Assembly: GCA_037951105.1 (NCBI GenBank)
Contig: JBAMJV010002937.1
Location: forward strand, 62,001 to 126,000
DNA from: Echinarachnius parma
Taxonomy: Eukaryota > Echinodermata > Echinoidea > Clypeasteroida > Echinarachniidae
Direction: 5' to 3'
Length of the DNA stretch: 64,000 bases
Part shown: positions 35,501 through 46,939 of the stretch, piece after piece
Numbering within the stretch: position 1 is the stretch's first letter
Layout: each line of letters starts with the position of its first letter
Position numbers and translations under genes: made by a program
The notes under the pieces: generated by a model
Seen by the model: only the letters and a program-made list of their open reading frames with translations
Told to the model about the DNA's origin: nothing
Database searches by the model: none

Positions 35501-38006
35501 GTAGCTGAGACAATAAGCTATCTCAAATGAGCCCTTGATTATGTCTTTAATTTTAGTTCGACCAGCCCACCTATACTTGTTCTAAACAAGTATTACAATT
35601 CTAGTTTATTATTATTATTCTTTATTTTTCTTATTTCCAATCACTTTTTTGTTACCTTAATAACTTGAAAATGGCTCAATCAAGTGCCTTGAAATTTGGC
35701 ACACATATATATAGGCATATGGACAAAGCAAAATAAGGTTTTGAACCCTGACCTTGACTGATGACGTCATCTAGGCGCCATTTTGTAAAATTTTCTGAAT
35801 ATCTTCTCATGATCATATCTTCATAACGAAAAGTTGTTTCTCATTCATATTTATCATGATCAAGGTCAATATCCGTCCGGTCAATTTCAGGTCAAAAAAC
35901 GCGCGCGCATGCGTACGTGCGCGCGTCAGCGCGCGCGCAAAATTTTAAAATGTTCAAAATCGTCGCAAATTCATTTTGGATACGTTTTAGGCCATTTTAA
36001 GCATTTTACGAAAAAACGCGCACACGCGCATGCGCGCGCGTTTTCGCGCGTACTGGCATTTTGCAACATAGAATCGCCGAATTTTCTCTGTTATCATATT
36101 TAGCCCATCTTTCCAAGCATTTTGATACCTTGTTCACCTTTTTCTGACTAGTAAAAACGCAATGAGCTTCCGTTCAAGAAACATGTCCGTGCGCGCGAGC
36201 TCTTGTAATACATAGCATATATGGGCAAAAACATGCCTATACAAAATTCATTGTAACTCTTCAGAATGGATGGGAACTCCCAATTTTTTTTTCATATTTG
36301 GATAGATTATGAGTCGGAGATATGATTTCATGTCTCATTTGACCCTCAATTAACTCATGGCGTCATCATAATGGCCTCCGAACTCAAAATTTCAATTTGC
36401 ATATTATGACGTCAGCATATTTTTGGAAAATTTATTGTATCTCTGTAAATATTGATCGATTTTCTTCCAAATTTTGATATGTTCTATCTGAGACAATTCT
36501 CTACAAATGTGATGATCACGATTTTTCATTTTGACAAAGGCATCATGGCGTATTTTTGCGATTTAAGTAGGCATGTCATTTTTTAACATTTTGCGTGTAT
36601 TCTCTATGGGACATGACTTTTTTTCAAAACTGGATTCTACATTCCCGTCTTTCGCGACCAATATCTTCTTCGTTTTAGCTTCGTTTACGCTGAACTTCGA
36701 GTATGTTGTAGCTGAGACAATAAGCTATCTCAAATGAGCCCTTGATTATGTCTTTAATTTTAGTTCGACCAGCCCACCTATACTTGTTCTAAACAAGTAT
36801 TACAATTCTAGTTATTCTTTATTTTTCTTATTTCCAATCACTTTTTTGTTACCACGATAACTTGAAAATGGCTCAATCAAGTGCCTTGAAATTTGGCACA
36901 CATATATATAGGCATATGGACAAAGCAAAATAAGGTTTTGAACCCTGACCTTGACTGATGACGTCATCTAGGCGCCATTTTGTAAAATTTTCTGAATATC
37001 TTCTCATGATCATATCTTCATAACGAAAAGTTGTTTCTCATTCATATTTATCATGATCAAGGTCAATATCCGTCCGGTCAATTTCAGGTCAAAAAACGCG
37101 CGCGCATGCGTACGTGCGCGCGTCAGCGCGCGCGCAAAATTTTAAAATGTTCAAAATCGTCGCAAATTCATTTTGGATACGTTTTAGGCCATTTTAAGCA
37201 TTTTACGAAAAAACGCGCACACGCGCATGCGCGCGCGTTTTCGCGCGTTTTCGCGCGTACTGGCATTTTGCAACATAGAATCGCCGAATTTTCTCTGTTA
37301 TCATATTTAGCCCATCTTTCCAAGCATTTTGATACCTTGTTCACCTTTTTCTGACTAGTAAAAACGCAATGAGCTTCCGTTCAAGAAACATGTCCGTGCG
37401 CGCGAGCTCTTGTAATACATAGCATATATGGGCAAAAACATGCCTATACAAAATTCATTGTAACTCTTCAGAATGGATGGGAACTCCCAAGTTTTTTTTC
37501 ATATTTGGATAGATTATGAGTCGGAGATATGATTTCATGTCTCATTTGACCCTCAATTAACTCATGGCGTCATCATAATGGCCTCCGAACTCAAAATTTC
37601 AATTTGCATATTATGACGTCAGCATATTTTTGGAAAATTGATTGTATCTCTGTAAATGTTGATCGATTTTCTTCCAAATTTTGATATGTTCTAGCTGAGA
37701 CAATTCTCTACAAATGTGATGATCACGATTTTTCATTTTGACAAAGGCATCATGGCGTATTTTTGCGATTTAAGGAGGCATGTCATTTTTTAACATTTTG
37801 CGTGTATTCTCTATGGGACATGACTTTTTTTCAAAACTGGATTCTACATTCCCGTCTTTCGCGACCAATATCTTCTTCGTTTTAGCTTCGTTTACGCTGA
37901 ACTTCGAGTATGTTGTAGCTGAGACAATAAGCTATCTCAAATGAGCCCTTGATTATGTCTTTAATTTTAGTTCGACCAGCCCACCTATACTTGTTCTAAA
38001 CAAGTA

Positions 38007-39167
38007 TTACAATTCTAGTTTACCTTCAATTTCTACTGGTGCCAGAATGGCTCCATTCTCAGACTTGGACCTAGATGTTGAATTTACTCTAAGCATGAAC
38101 ATTGTGTTATCATACACTACTCTGTCCTTACGTCTATTGTTACCATGGTTACCATTGTTATCACCATGTTCAGATTCATTCTCTACATCACTAGAGTCAG
38201 ATTCAATCTCATCACTACTTATCACTTCACATTTCTTTGTGTGATCTTTTGACTTTGACTTTGCTCTGAACTTAGTGTTTTTACTCTTCTGTTCATTGTT
38301 CTGTTTCTTTACATGTTTGTCTTTGTTTCGACATTTTCTCTCCAAGTGTCCTTTCTTTTGGCAGTTTCTGCATATTGCTGTTTTGTGCCAACAATCCTCT
38401 GGAGCGTGTCTTCCACCACACCGGTAACATTCGGCTTGGTCCTTGTTCCTGTAACCGCTGTTTGACGCTGCATTACTGCGCTGTTTGCCATAGCCATGTC
38501 CATGATGAACCGCATTCACACCGTTGCTGGTCCTGGGCCTGCTACCATCTGTGCGTGAACTCTGTGACCGCATAGCACGGGCTTCCCCTGCTGCTGTTTC
38601 TCGGCTGAGGGCAAAGTCTACAGCCTGTTGAAATGTAAGCTGTGCATTTTCGGAAGCCTTTTCCATCAATTGGAGTGATGTCGATTCAGAGGTGATCCCG
38701 CTTATAAAACGGTCTCTCAATTGCTCATCCAATTTGTCATTGTAACTGCAATTTAGGCTCAAATGTTTTAGTTGCACAACATACTCACTCGTTGATTCAT
38801 CTGGTGCTTGATCCCGGCGAATAAACTTACGCCGTTCTGCCACAACCATGGGGGTACTTTTCAAGTGCTTTCGTAGAATTGCTTTCAGTCCCTGGTATGA
38901 CTTGGTGAGTGGCGAGGCTGGTGCGACCAAATCTCGAACCAATCCATAGTAGTGAGCCCCGATCGAGTGCAAAAACATTGCAGTGACTTGTTTATCGCCC
39001 TGCCCCTCTCCGCTCGCATCCAGTTGTGCGGCTGGTACCGTTAGCCCATTCGCGATCAGGTACAGTTCGAAGCGCTCGACGTAGCAATCAAAATCTTCGT
39101 TGCCGTCATAGCTCGAACTAAACGGTGGCAAAAATGCCCGATTTTGCCCCACATTTGCACTCGTCAT
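38007..39167 (-). pseudogene. gag: Gypsy Gag (capsid/nucleocapsid), separated from pro-pol
   Basis: Structural protein that packages the element RNA. The first ATG in frame is at 39167-39165 (MTSANVGQ); codons upstream to 39233 fall in the likely primer-binding region next to the LTR and begin with TTG. About 380 residues remain. The N-terminal two thirds is a capsid-like region (FDCYVERFELYL, RRDQAPDESTSEYVVQLK). Two zinc knuckles follow, CYRCGGRHAPEDC (CX2CX3HX4C) and CRNCQKKGHLERKC (CX2CX4HX4C), then a lysine-rich and an acidic stretch. The last codons before the stop at 38007 are read from the inserted array, so the natural continuation into protease is lost. Confidence 0.9.
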
Positions 39168-39235
39168 TATGTCAGTACTTGGTTGACTTGTCAAAGATGA
39201 AATTTCACATTTCACTGTCCATCTCGTCGCCAATT

Positions 39236-39405
39236 TGTTGGGTTCTTAATCACTCAAAGAACGACCACGGTCACTCACGGTTTACGTTACATGGTGCCAT
39301 CTTTAATCGAAACTCATAGCAACAACAACTGAGCCTATGGAAGGCCAACAGATACAATATAATTATGGAACGCTAATGGTGTATACAACTTAGTAATACA
39401 TAACA
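39236..39405 (-). repeat. 5' LTR of the Gypsy element
   Basis: 170 bp. On the minus strand it starts TGTTATGTATTACTAAG and ends CCCAACA. It carries a 20-bp segment (39381-39400) absent from the 3' LTR, either inserted here or deleted there. The bases just inside it (ATTGGCGACGAGATGG on the minus strand) sit where the primer-binding site should be; I do not assign the tRNA. Confidence 0.85.
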
Positions 39406-39960
39406 CATACTATAATGAAACTGAGATGGGAGGGGCATACCAGAATCAAACTAAGATGAGAGGGGCATACCAGAATCAAACTAAGATGGGAGGGGCATAC
39501 CAGAATCAAACTGAGATGGGAGGGGCATACTATAATGAAACTGATATGGGAGGGGCATACCATAATCAGACTGAGATGGGAGGAGTATACCATAATCAAA
39601 CTAAGATGGGAGGGGCATACCAGAATCAAACTAAGATGGGAGGGGCATACCAGAATCAAACTAAGATGGGAGGGGCATAAACCGGGATCTAAATTAGATA
39701 GGAGGAGCTTACCGGGATCAAATTGAGATGGGAGGGGCATACCAGAATCAAACTGAGATGGGAGGGGCTTACCAGAATCAAACTGAGATGGGAGGATATA
39801 GCAGGATCAAATTGAGGACGGGCATATTGGTATCATTGGCGTCGGCACGGTCAAGCTCAGATGCACTACCTCCTTGGATGCACGGAATGGCATACCGGGG
39901 CCAGTGGCATAGTTAAGATCAAACTTTAGATGGGAATATGAACTGGCATAATTATGTAAC
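39406..39960 (+). repeat. 30-bp minisatellite, right block
   Basis: Resumes with CATAC (target duplication) and continues with about 13 units of GGGGCATACCAGAATCAAAC-type sequence to about 39800. It then degenerates to 39960, where GCATACCGGGGCCAGTGGCATAG and single units are still visible. It was one array with 18423-18646 and 20111-20629 before the two insertions. Confidence 0.9.
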
Positions 39961-41215
39961 CATAATTATAATGAACCTACCATTTGTTTTGTATATGTTA
40001 GCATACAAGTCCATGTTAAGCTTTTAAGGCGTTGGACAGTATCGGGGACAAATCAAACCTACATGTGTCATATATACAGCTGTGGATGCAGTGGCTCAGA
40101 TGAGTATCGGGGAGGGGGGCATGGTAGACCATGAGGAAATAGCCACCTTACCTACTCACGCTTTTATCCCTTTGGATTTGGGGAAATTAATAAATCAGTG
40201 CCTAGTCTGTTTCTTTTCGTTTTCTTTCAGCAAAGTTAACCAGGGGAGAGTTAATGTTCCCTCAATTGTGGGGAATTTTAGCACCTCATCTTTACCCCCT
40301 TTGGTAGGCGATAAAAAAAGAAATGCATCATCGTCATAGTTTCGGCACAGGTTGTCCCCTACCCTTACCCCCTATGGGAATCTTAACCCCTATTTTACTC
40401 CCCTGTAGTCGTAGATAAATACAGATATTATTATACGTCATCAGTTCGGCACACGTTGCCCACTTGCCCTTATATAGATCTAAAATAGTTTTGCTCCCAT
40501 GTGGTTTATATCCCCAATTAAAATTATTAAAGCCAAATGACAGTACTGGGAAACGCCCCACCCACAAAAATGAAAAATACGCTTTTTCACCAACCATGTG
40601 AAAGAATATATCATAACTTATCTGTTAATGTAAAGATTTGGATACAAACTGCGTTGAAATTGAATATTTGAGCAATAAAATGTTCGAAATTACAACTATC
40701 AGCCGTTGACAGAATTAAACCGCATGATCGCGGCTGCGTGGAATGCCTATGGTAAATCTTAACTTTTGAACATGATGCCCCTTAAATTTCATTGGAATCA
40801 TTTCACCAATCGTCTAGATTCACCCTAAATACACCCTTACTAAAAATAGATGACATAGATTTTGCAGATAATAATGTTGAAGATATCACCCACCGTCTAG
40901 ATTCATTGGCTGCGCCCCTCTAGGGGTCCGGGGGGCGCACACCCTGTGTATTCATCTCGGTCATCAACAGGGTCTTCCGTTGGAATATTGATTGATGACA
41001 TGCCAATTATTGGGGCAAATACCTTTTCTTGTTGTTTTTTCTTCTTCTTTACCCTATGGAATATGTTTTATTGTTTTGGTCTACTTAACGCAGGCACGTG
41101 CCCCCTCTCCCCAAACACTGTCAGTGTCTGTCATGACATTGTGTTGTTGTAAGCATGAAATTTCATATAAACATTATACAGTTTTGAAAACTTAAAAACT
41201 TGTTTTACACTAAGC
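39961..41215. other. Non-coding stretch, nothing recognised
   Basis: Short incidental frames only. TTACCCCCT and TATCGGGGA words recur near 40100-40390, perhaps a decayed repeat. Confidence 0.4.
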
Positions 41216-41223
41216 GAACTTTA

Positions 41224-41375
41224 AAAGCAAAAACAAACAAACAAACAAGCAAAGAAATAAACAAAAAAACAAACAACAAACAAACAAACAAACACACACA
41301 CAAACAAACAAACAAACAAACAAAAAGCAAACAAACGAACGAACAACCAACCAACCAAACAAACAAACAAATACA
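41224..41375 (+). repeat. (CAAA)n imperfect microsatellite
   Basis: Mostly AAAC repeats with short ACAC and AACC patches. It yields lysine/asparagine-type or phenylalanine/valine-type translations in all frames, which are not genes. Confidence 0.9.
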
Positions 41376-41379
41376 AAAG

Positions 41380-43225
41380 AAGGTATAAAATGATGTATGA
41401 CATATCTTGTCCCTGACAAAGAAACATGTTAGAATAACACGTTAGTTTGACACACTTCTCCCTGGATCCCAGTAGCCCAGATTCCTCCGGACCAGCTCTC
41501 AGAGGGTTAAAGGTACTGTACCCTTTTTGCAGGTATCTTCAAGTTCTTCAAAAGTCCATGAACCAAAAGGATATACTTCGTACATCCAATTGGTAAAATG
41601 AAATAAGTTCAAAGTAAAAGCAGATCCAAATGATACAAGTAAAACAAATTACTTGGTGGTACATTATCAAACTCTCTGGACCATTTCCCTTTTGAATGGA
41701 TTATTATTAGTCTCTTACCAAGTTCAAAGAACGTCATCCTGTTAACAACAAATTAGATTGAATCGCTCTGATTGTGATTAACTAAAATAAGTAATTAAGT
41801 ATAATACTTCTTGTGAACATGCAGTTACGAACGCGAGGTACAATAAGACTGCGGTTGCTAGTCTAACTAAAGCGTCTATGAAACCGACAATCATCTAACT
41901 GTCAATATCCACACACTCCCAGATAACCAGGTCTCTTTGTTTTCATCAATATAATTATGGTTTCTTTCATGCAACTTTTTATTTTGAGTTTGCAAAAGAA
42001 ACACATCACCTTTAAGGCAGTTATTGGTAGCAATGTTATGTTTGCAAAGAAAGAGAATTGTTAACTTGAACTTTGGTGGCGTTCATTGTCAAATGCTATG
42101 GTTATTTCAGGCAAATTGGAGCGCTGGTGATATATATATGTTGCTTTTGGGGGTATACAGTCTAAAGTTCCTAGAACCATATAGTGCAAATAAACTGCAT
42201 GCGACAAGATATCGACGGAGATTTTCAATTCGCCAGATAACATGACAAGTGTCTCACTATTACCTCCTATAAATTAAATTCCGCTGAAACTCATCTCCAA
42301 GCGTTCTACACGACCGTATACTTTTTTGTACCCTTCTCCCGAAACGGTGAAACAGTAAAAGTATAAAAGAGCAGTTATCTTATCAACTCGGATGGTTTCT
42401 TTAGTTTAGTCATGAGGGGACGGGGGGCTCGCGAGCGGTCTGCATTATTCATCACATTCACACGTTCCTCGTTGTCACGTCATGGGCCAAACAAGGTGTA
42501 AAAGCTACGGCCCGAGATGGATGATGAGGCAGCGAAAAGAGGAGAGCAGAACCAAAGAGAACGAGGCCAATCGCGGCCGGGATAATTCCCCACCACGTAC
42601 CAAGAAGTATCGCTCGCCGAAAGCGCGCCAAATTTATCACTTTAGACATTCATAAAATGCATAGTCCGCCGAAGTCCTTTTTAATAAATTTTCTCGCCTC
42701 GCCGCCAATTTCAATTCCGGGTGTGTTTGCACAGTGGCACTGGGGCTTACACGATTGTCTTTCATGAATTTCTTCATGAAGACTTGCTTCTTCTTCTATC
42801 TTTCTCGCGCGGAATTGTTTCTGTAATCCCCCGGCGGGTTGTAGTCGACGTGATGTAGTGATGGGTAGCCCCGGGCTACATCAGCCAGATAACGTGTTCC
42901 TGTAAACGATACACTCCAACAATCAGATCCTCTTCTCTCCTCTTACCTCGGCTTCGTTTCCATCATCTTTTGACTTCTGGTTAATTCGTTCAATAATTCA
43001 ATAATATTCTTTGTCCGCGACCACCACGCTGTGTTATCAATATGTAAACTATCTTCCCCCTCTGCACAATAATGAAAACATATTCATCATTTTACAAGAC
43101 GATCACCTCACCACACGAATAAATTGTCAAATGAGAAACAAATATTATTACCTTTCATTGTTTTAACAGCCTGTGAAGGGGTAATAAAAACAAAATCTCA
43201 TTATATTCGTGTCATCGAACAAACT
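41380..43225. other. Non-coding stretch with a complex, low-repeat core
   Basis: No exon recognised. 42380-42900 stands out: little homopolymer, many GCGCG, CGCC and CACGT words, and AATTT/TAAT motifs, unlike the MITE-rich DNA around it. This could be a conserved regulatory element of the nearby homeobox gene, which is inference from texture only. Confidence 0.35.
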
Positions 43226-43229
43226 CATC

Positions 43230-43720
43230 CCTCTTTTATCGATGTGTTTGGATGGGGTTTAACCCGGACACTCCTAGGAATCTTTTCAGTCAGCTCCGTG
43301 TTGATGTCACGTGTTTAATCGGCATATTTTAGCTTGCTACTAGTTAAAGAAGTTGGATGTCTATATGGATGGAGTTCAACCCTTGTGTTGAGTAAGTATA
43401 ATACGAGCTAATTTGCACTCTTAGCATTGTACGGGTTTAATCAAGCCCATATGCTGGATGTGTATAGATGGGGCTTAACCCGCAGTATCATTGGGATTTG
43501 TTCAGCTCCGTTGACTTTGCGCGTTGACTGTACGCGCTTGATGACACTTAACGAAATTCTAAATGGACACGGCACCTGAAGAGTTAATCTAGCTCAGAAG
43601 TTGGATGAGGTTTAACCAATGTGTGGAGTAGACTGCTGATCATTTAGCGTTATAAGGGTTAATTAAGTTCAGAGACTGGATGTGTGTATGGATGGGGTTT
43701 AATCTGGATTGGAGCTCATC
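43230..43720 (+). repeat. Degenerate tandem repeat, ~5 units of 75-150 bp
   Basis: A phrase of the form GGATG-(T)G-TATGGATGGGGTTTAACCC-GG recurs near 43235, 43355, 43455, 43605 and 43680. Each is followed by TCAGCTCCG-like or GTTTAATCAAG-like words and closes with AGA/AGTTGGAT. Spacing and sequence are loose, so this is an old array. Confidence 0.6.
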
Positions 43721-43724
43721 ACCA

Positions 43725-45942
43725 AGCTCTTCAGGAGTCATGAAGGATGACTGTATTATGTGTCGCAGCCACCATGTATCAGATGTCCGCGCCCTCAGGT
43801 GGGACAAGCGAGCGGACCGCATCCCCGACCCGACACGCCACTTTATCAAAAACCACCGGCCGACAAAACTTTGAGTAAATGTCCACCGATCTCATTTCCA
43901 AGCCTCATCATACTCGTCTTCTTGCCCCTCATTAAGAACCTCTGCGCCATCCATTTTGTCTTTGGAATGGTGGAGTAGCCAGGGGTAACACATACGGGGA
44001 GAAAGAGGGGGGCTAAGATGGGGTGGGGGGGGGGGGGGGGGGGGGGCAGGCGGGACAAAAATACATGTACGAGCAAAGCGGGCAAAGGAGGGGGGTTAAG
44101 GTGTTTATTCAAGAGGCGCAGCCGGTGCCCTAAAACAATAATTACGTTTGTATTACATTATCATTTTTCTGTAAGGGAGAAAGAATTATAATGGGGAGGG
44201 ACGCAATTTTCCCCTTTATCCCCTACTGCCTCACGCTTCGTATTTCCTTCCCCTCTTGTTTAAATACCTTGTTTTAATTCGATAACCCCTTCCCCATTCT
44301 GTTTCTGATTTTCTATTAACAATCTTCTTGTTTTTTCTTTTTCGTTGAATTTTACTTTCTAAAAATACATTACATTACATCAATATGTTTTCACATAACA
44401 ATGATACAATAATAATTATAGTCCAATCTTTCCCCCAAATACTTGCTAATTTCATTTTAAATAATATTATGTGATTTTCCAATTTTGAAACAGATGATAT
44501 ATAATCTAAATACAATCGATAGTATTATGTATCATACTTGTGAAGCCTGCGTGAAAGGGGAAGTTTAACGGAAATCATTAAATTGAATTACAAATCTAAA
44601 TGTGATGACGGCTTATTAATGGTTGATTACTGATAACGAGTACCTAGTTAATGAAACAAAATCATGTGGTTAATGTAATTCTGAAATTGGATAACTAATT
44701 AAAATTTGATGGATACATGTTAGCGTCTGAATAATTATGACAAGGTGGTGTTGAAACAAATTGGGTAAACCTAAAAAAAAAAAAAAAAAAAAATCCGAAT
44801 TGAATGACAAAAATAATAAGCAGATTATTATTAGGGGCTGAGTAATGATAGCAAGGTGTTATTGAAACAAATGAGGTAAACGTGACGGAAATCAGAAAGA
44901 TAATTGGATGATAAATTAAAATTGCGATGGCGGCTTCAAGCGACTGAATAATGATAACAATGTAAAACACGTCTAGCGAAACCCACCGTGGTGTGACTAG
45001 TGTCAAACCGAGACAAAGGGGGGCAGGGATCAGAGGAAGGGGGTGGGAGGGGGGGGGGGGGGGGCCAACATGACAAATGGTGTGGTGGAAAGCAGTCTAA
45101 GCAAATTACGTCATGAAAATTATATTCTCCTCAATGTATTATCACTCTACAAGGAGAAGGAGGCGGCAAATATAGGGCAAGCATTCACAAAGAGAGAGGG
45201 GGAGGGGTAAATAACCCCCCCCCCCCTTTGCACCCCGTAGCTACCTAACCATCCACTGGTAACTATGTGATAGTTTATTGCAAAGCATTACTCGTCTAAC
45301 ACCTCTCCACCACCACCACTGCTACCTCGCGCGGCGGCGGAGTCCGTCCGCCGATGTTCGGCGGCTCAATTCCCGAGAGTAGATACCGGAGATGCTCTTA
45401 ATTATGAAATAACACGCTGTACAAGCACAGGACAAATATTTAATCTTTGCGTTATTTGAAAATCAAATTTCAAGCCGCGTCAAATCAAATTATAATAGCA
45501 TTTTGCCGAGAGATCTTCGACGCATTCTTTCAATAATCACCTGGTGATTGTTTTGGTATTATTTTTTTTTAAATAAATGATTTTGCTATTTTTTCAACAT
45601 CATAATTATCAATTATATGGTAATTTTTTCCAAATGTAACGATTCTTAAAAAAAAATTAACAATTTAAAATAAAAAGAATGGATGATATTTCATAAAGCC
45701 ATTTATATATTTTTGTAGTATTCATATAATTAACTATCTATAAGGAAAACATAACAATAACAGGTTAAACCTTAAAATCGTTACTTTTGACGTAAAGTGT
45801 GATTAATTATTTGCACATTAACTAATGAAGACCTATACTGGGAAGTTCCACCGCAGGCTTTTTATTCAGTAAAACAATCTCAAACGTCTAAGTAATTATC
45901 AAACCTCAATTTAGAAACTATAATAACATTTGGCCAACCATC
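43725..45942. other. Non-coding stretch with G/C tracts
   Basis: G22 at 44025-44046, A20 at 44774-44793, G16 at 45049-45064 and C12 at 45215-45226. Two related blocks near 44690-44770 and 44815-44890 share AATAATGA(T/C)A(A/G)CAAGGTG-TTGAAACAAAT and GGTAAAC, a roughly 125-bp duplication. The part at 45330-45560 is compositionally complex and may be regulatory. Confidence 0.45.
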
Positions 45943-45946
45943 TTAA

Positions 45947-46514
45947 AGGGATAGTTGAGTTCTGGTAGAGAGAGTACAGTTTTTAGTAAAACTGAATTTT
46001 AGTAACCAAAATCTGCACCATTACATTACAAACTAATAGTTATAACTCCACCGTGCTCAAAAGGAATTACAAAATTACAAACGACTAAGTTAATGCCTGT
46101 TATCCTTAAAAAAGAGCTGTTTAAACTAAAGAGGGCGCTTTAAAAAAGGGCATTTTGTTTAAACCATTTTAAATAAAATATTGTGCATGCGATGTTTCGT
46201 TGAAATAGTGATTAGATAGAGAGATAATCAACAACTATCTAAAAACCTCTTTTGAAAAAAATTGAAAAGAGGAAGCATTTTAAAACGAATTTTAACGGCT
46301 GGTTAAATATTCTCGAATACTTGTGGGGCCCCACATTTATTACAAACGGACATGTTTATGGATATTTCAGCCGTTTCTGAACCGATTTTGATCAAATAAA
46401 GTTTATTCTGCCATTAAAATGGTATGCTCTTTCAAATTTGACACTCAGTTTTTCATTATCTCACCAAAAAATTATTTTGTGTAGCGCCCTCTCTACCAAA
46501 ACTCAACTATCCTT
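45947..46514 (+). mobile_element. TTAA-flanked MITE, third full-length branch
   Basis: 568 bp between TTAA at 45943-45946 and 46515-46518. It begins AGGGATAGTTGAGTTCTGG and ends CCAAAACTCAACTATCCTT, so the ~19-bp termini are inverted. The interior shows the family words GAGGGCGCTTT, TATTTCAGCCGTTTCTG and AATAAAGTTTATTCTGCCAT. It differs clearly from the 11-12 kb pair. Confidence 0.85.
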
Positions 46515-46939
46515 TTAAACACCTTATATATAAATTTAATTGATATCAACGTGGTTAAAAGTCAAAAGTGAAAGTTTCGATCAAACAGCCTTATTTTGGG
46601 GGCAAAACAGATCAACTGTAAACATAAATGTCAAGTATAACAATGACCTCACTTACAAATTATTCAGTTTTACCAGCATGCACAAGCATGTCGGAGTTAA
46701 ACAAACACAACATCTCAGAAACAATTTACAAATGCTTTTAAATTTGCGAATCCTGTGAATCCGGTGGGTCAAGATTTGTTCAAACCCGTTAGACAAATGG
46801 CATTCATATATCCTTGACAATCTAACGGACTTAAGACATAAATTCAGCCGTAACAATTATGGCCGGGTGTGGTCTTCTTATCAACGTCCGCTTTAGTAAC
46901 CATGCACTGACCACTGACCGTACATGAAAATAAAATAAG

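Larger units (their letters stand above)
24418..38018 (+). mobile_element. Tandem array of 11 rolling-circle (Helentron/Helitron-like) non-autonomous units
   Basis: 13,601 bp. Eleven body units end in ACAATTCTAG at 25820, 27032, 28249, 29445, 30792, 31988, 33196, 34402, 35604, 36811 and 38018. Apart from the first and fifth units, which carry extra 5' head copies, spacing is 1,196-1,217 bp; identity is very high. The 5' end is TTAGGTGGGCTG. The 3' end holds CAGCCCACCTA, then the perfect hairpin ACTTGTT-CTA-AACAAGT, then 13 nt ending CTAG. The element sits at a T|T site with no target duplication: its removal leaves the Gypsy gag and protease codons in one frame. Asymmetric subterminal inverted repeats, a 3' hairpin, T|T insertion and an internal TTA/TTTA microsatellite are the known marks of Helentron-associated elements. 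There is no Rep/helicase frame here. The 89-residue open frame in each unit starts at TTG and is incidental. Confidence 0.85.
20630..39405 (-). mobile_element. Ty3/Gypsy LTR retrotransposon split by a 13.6-kb insertion
   Basis: Minus-strand element with LTRs at 39236-39405 (5') and 20630-20779 (3'), flanked by CATAC at 39406-39410 and 20625-20629. Gene order is gag (CCHC knuckles), protease, reverse transcriptase, RNase H, integrase, as in Ty3/Gypsy. Without the insertion at 24418-38018 it measures 5,175 bp, a normal size. The LTRs differ by one substitution in the ~145 aligned bases plus a 20-bp indel, so it is young. Two things disable it: the insertion between gag and protease, and a change of frame between protease and RT. 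It jumped into the 30-bp minisatellite, which continues at 39411 in phase. Confidence 0.93.

Noticed and set aside
24843-37354. 89-107-residue open frame repeated in all eleven array units
   Set aside because: It begins at TTG, runs through the CG-alternating blocks (Arg/Ala-rich) and has no domain. It is preserved because the units are recent copies, not through evident selection on protein.
24418-38018. CRISPR-like array or bacterial repeat system
   Set aside because: Units are 1.2 kb without unique spacers and the context is a eukaryotic retrotransposon. Nothing prokaryotic is present.
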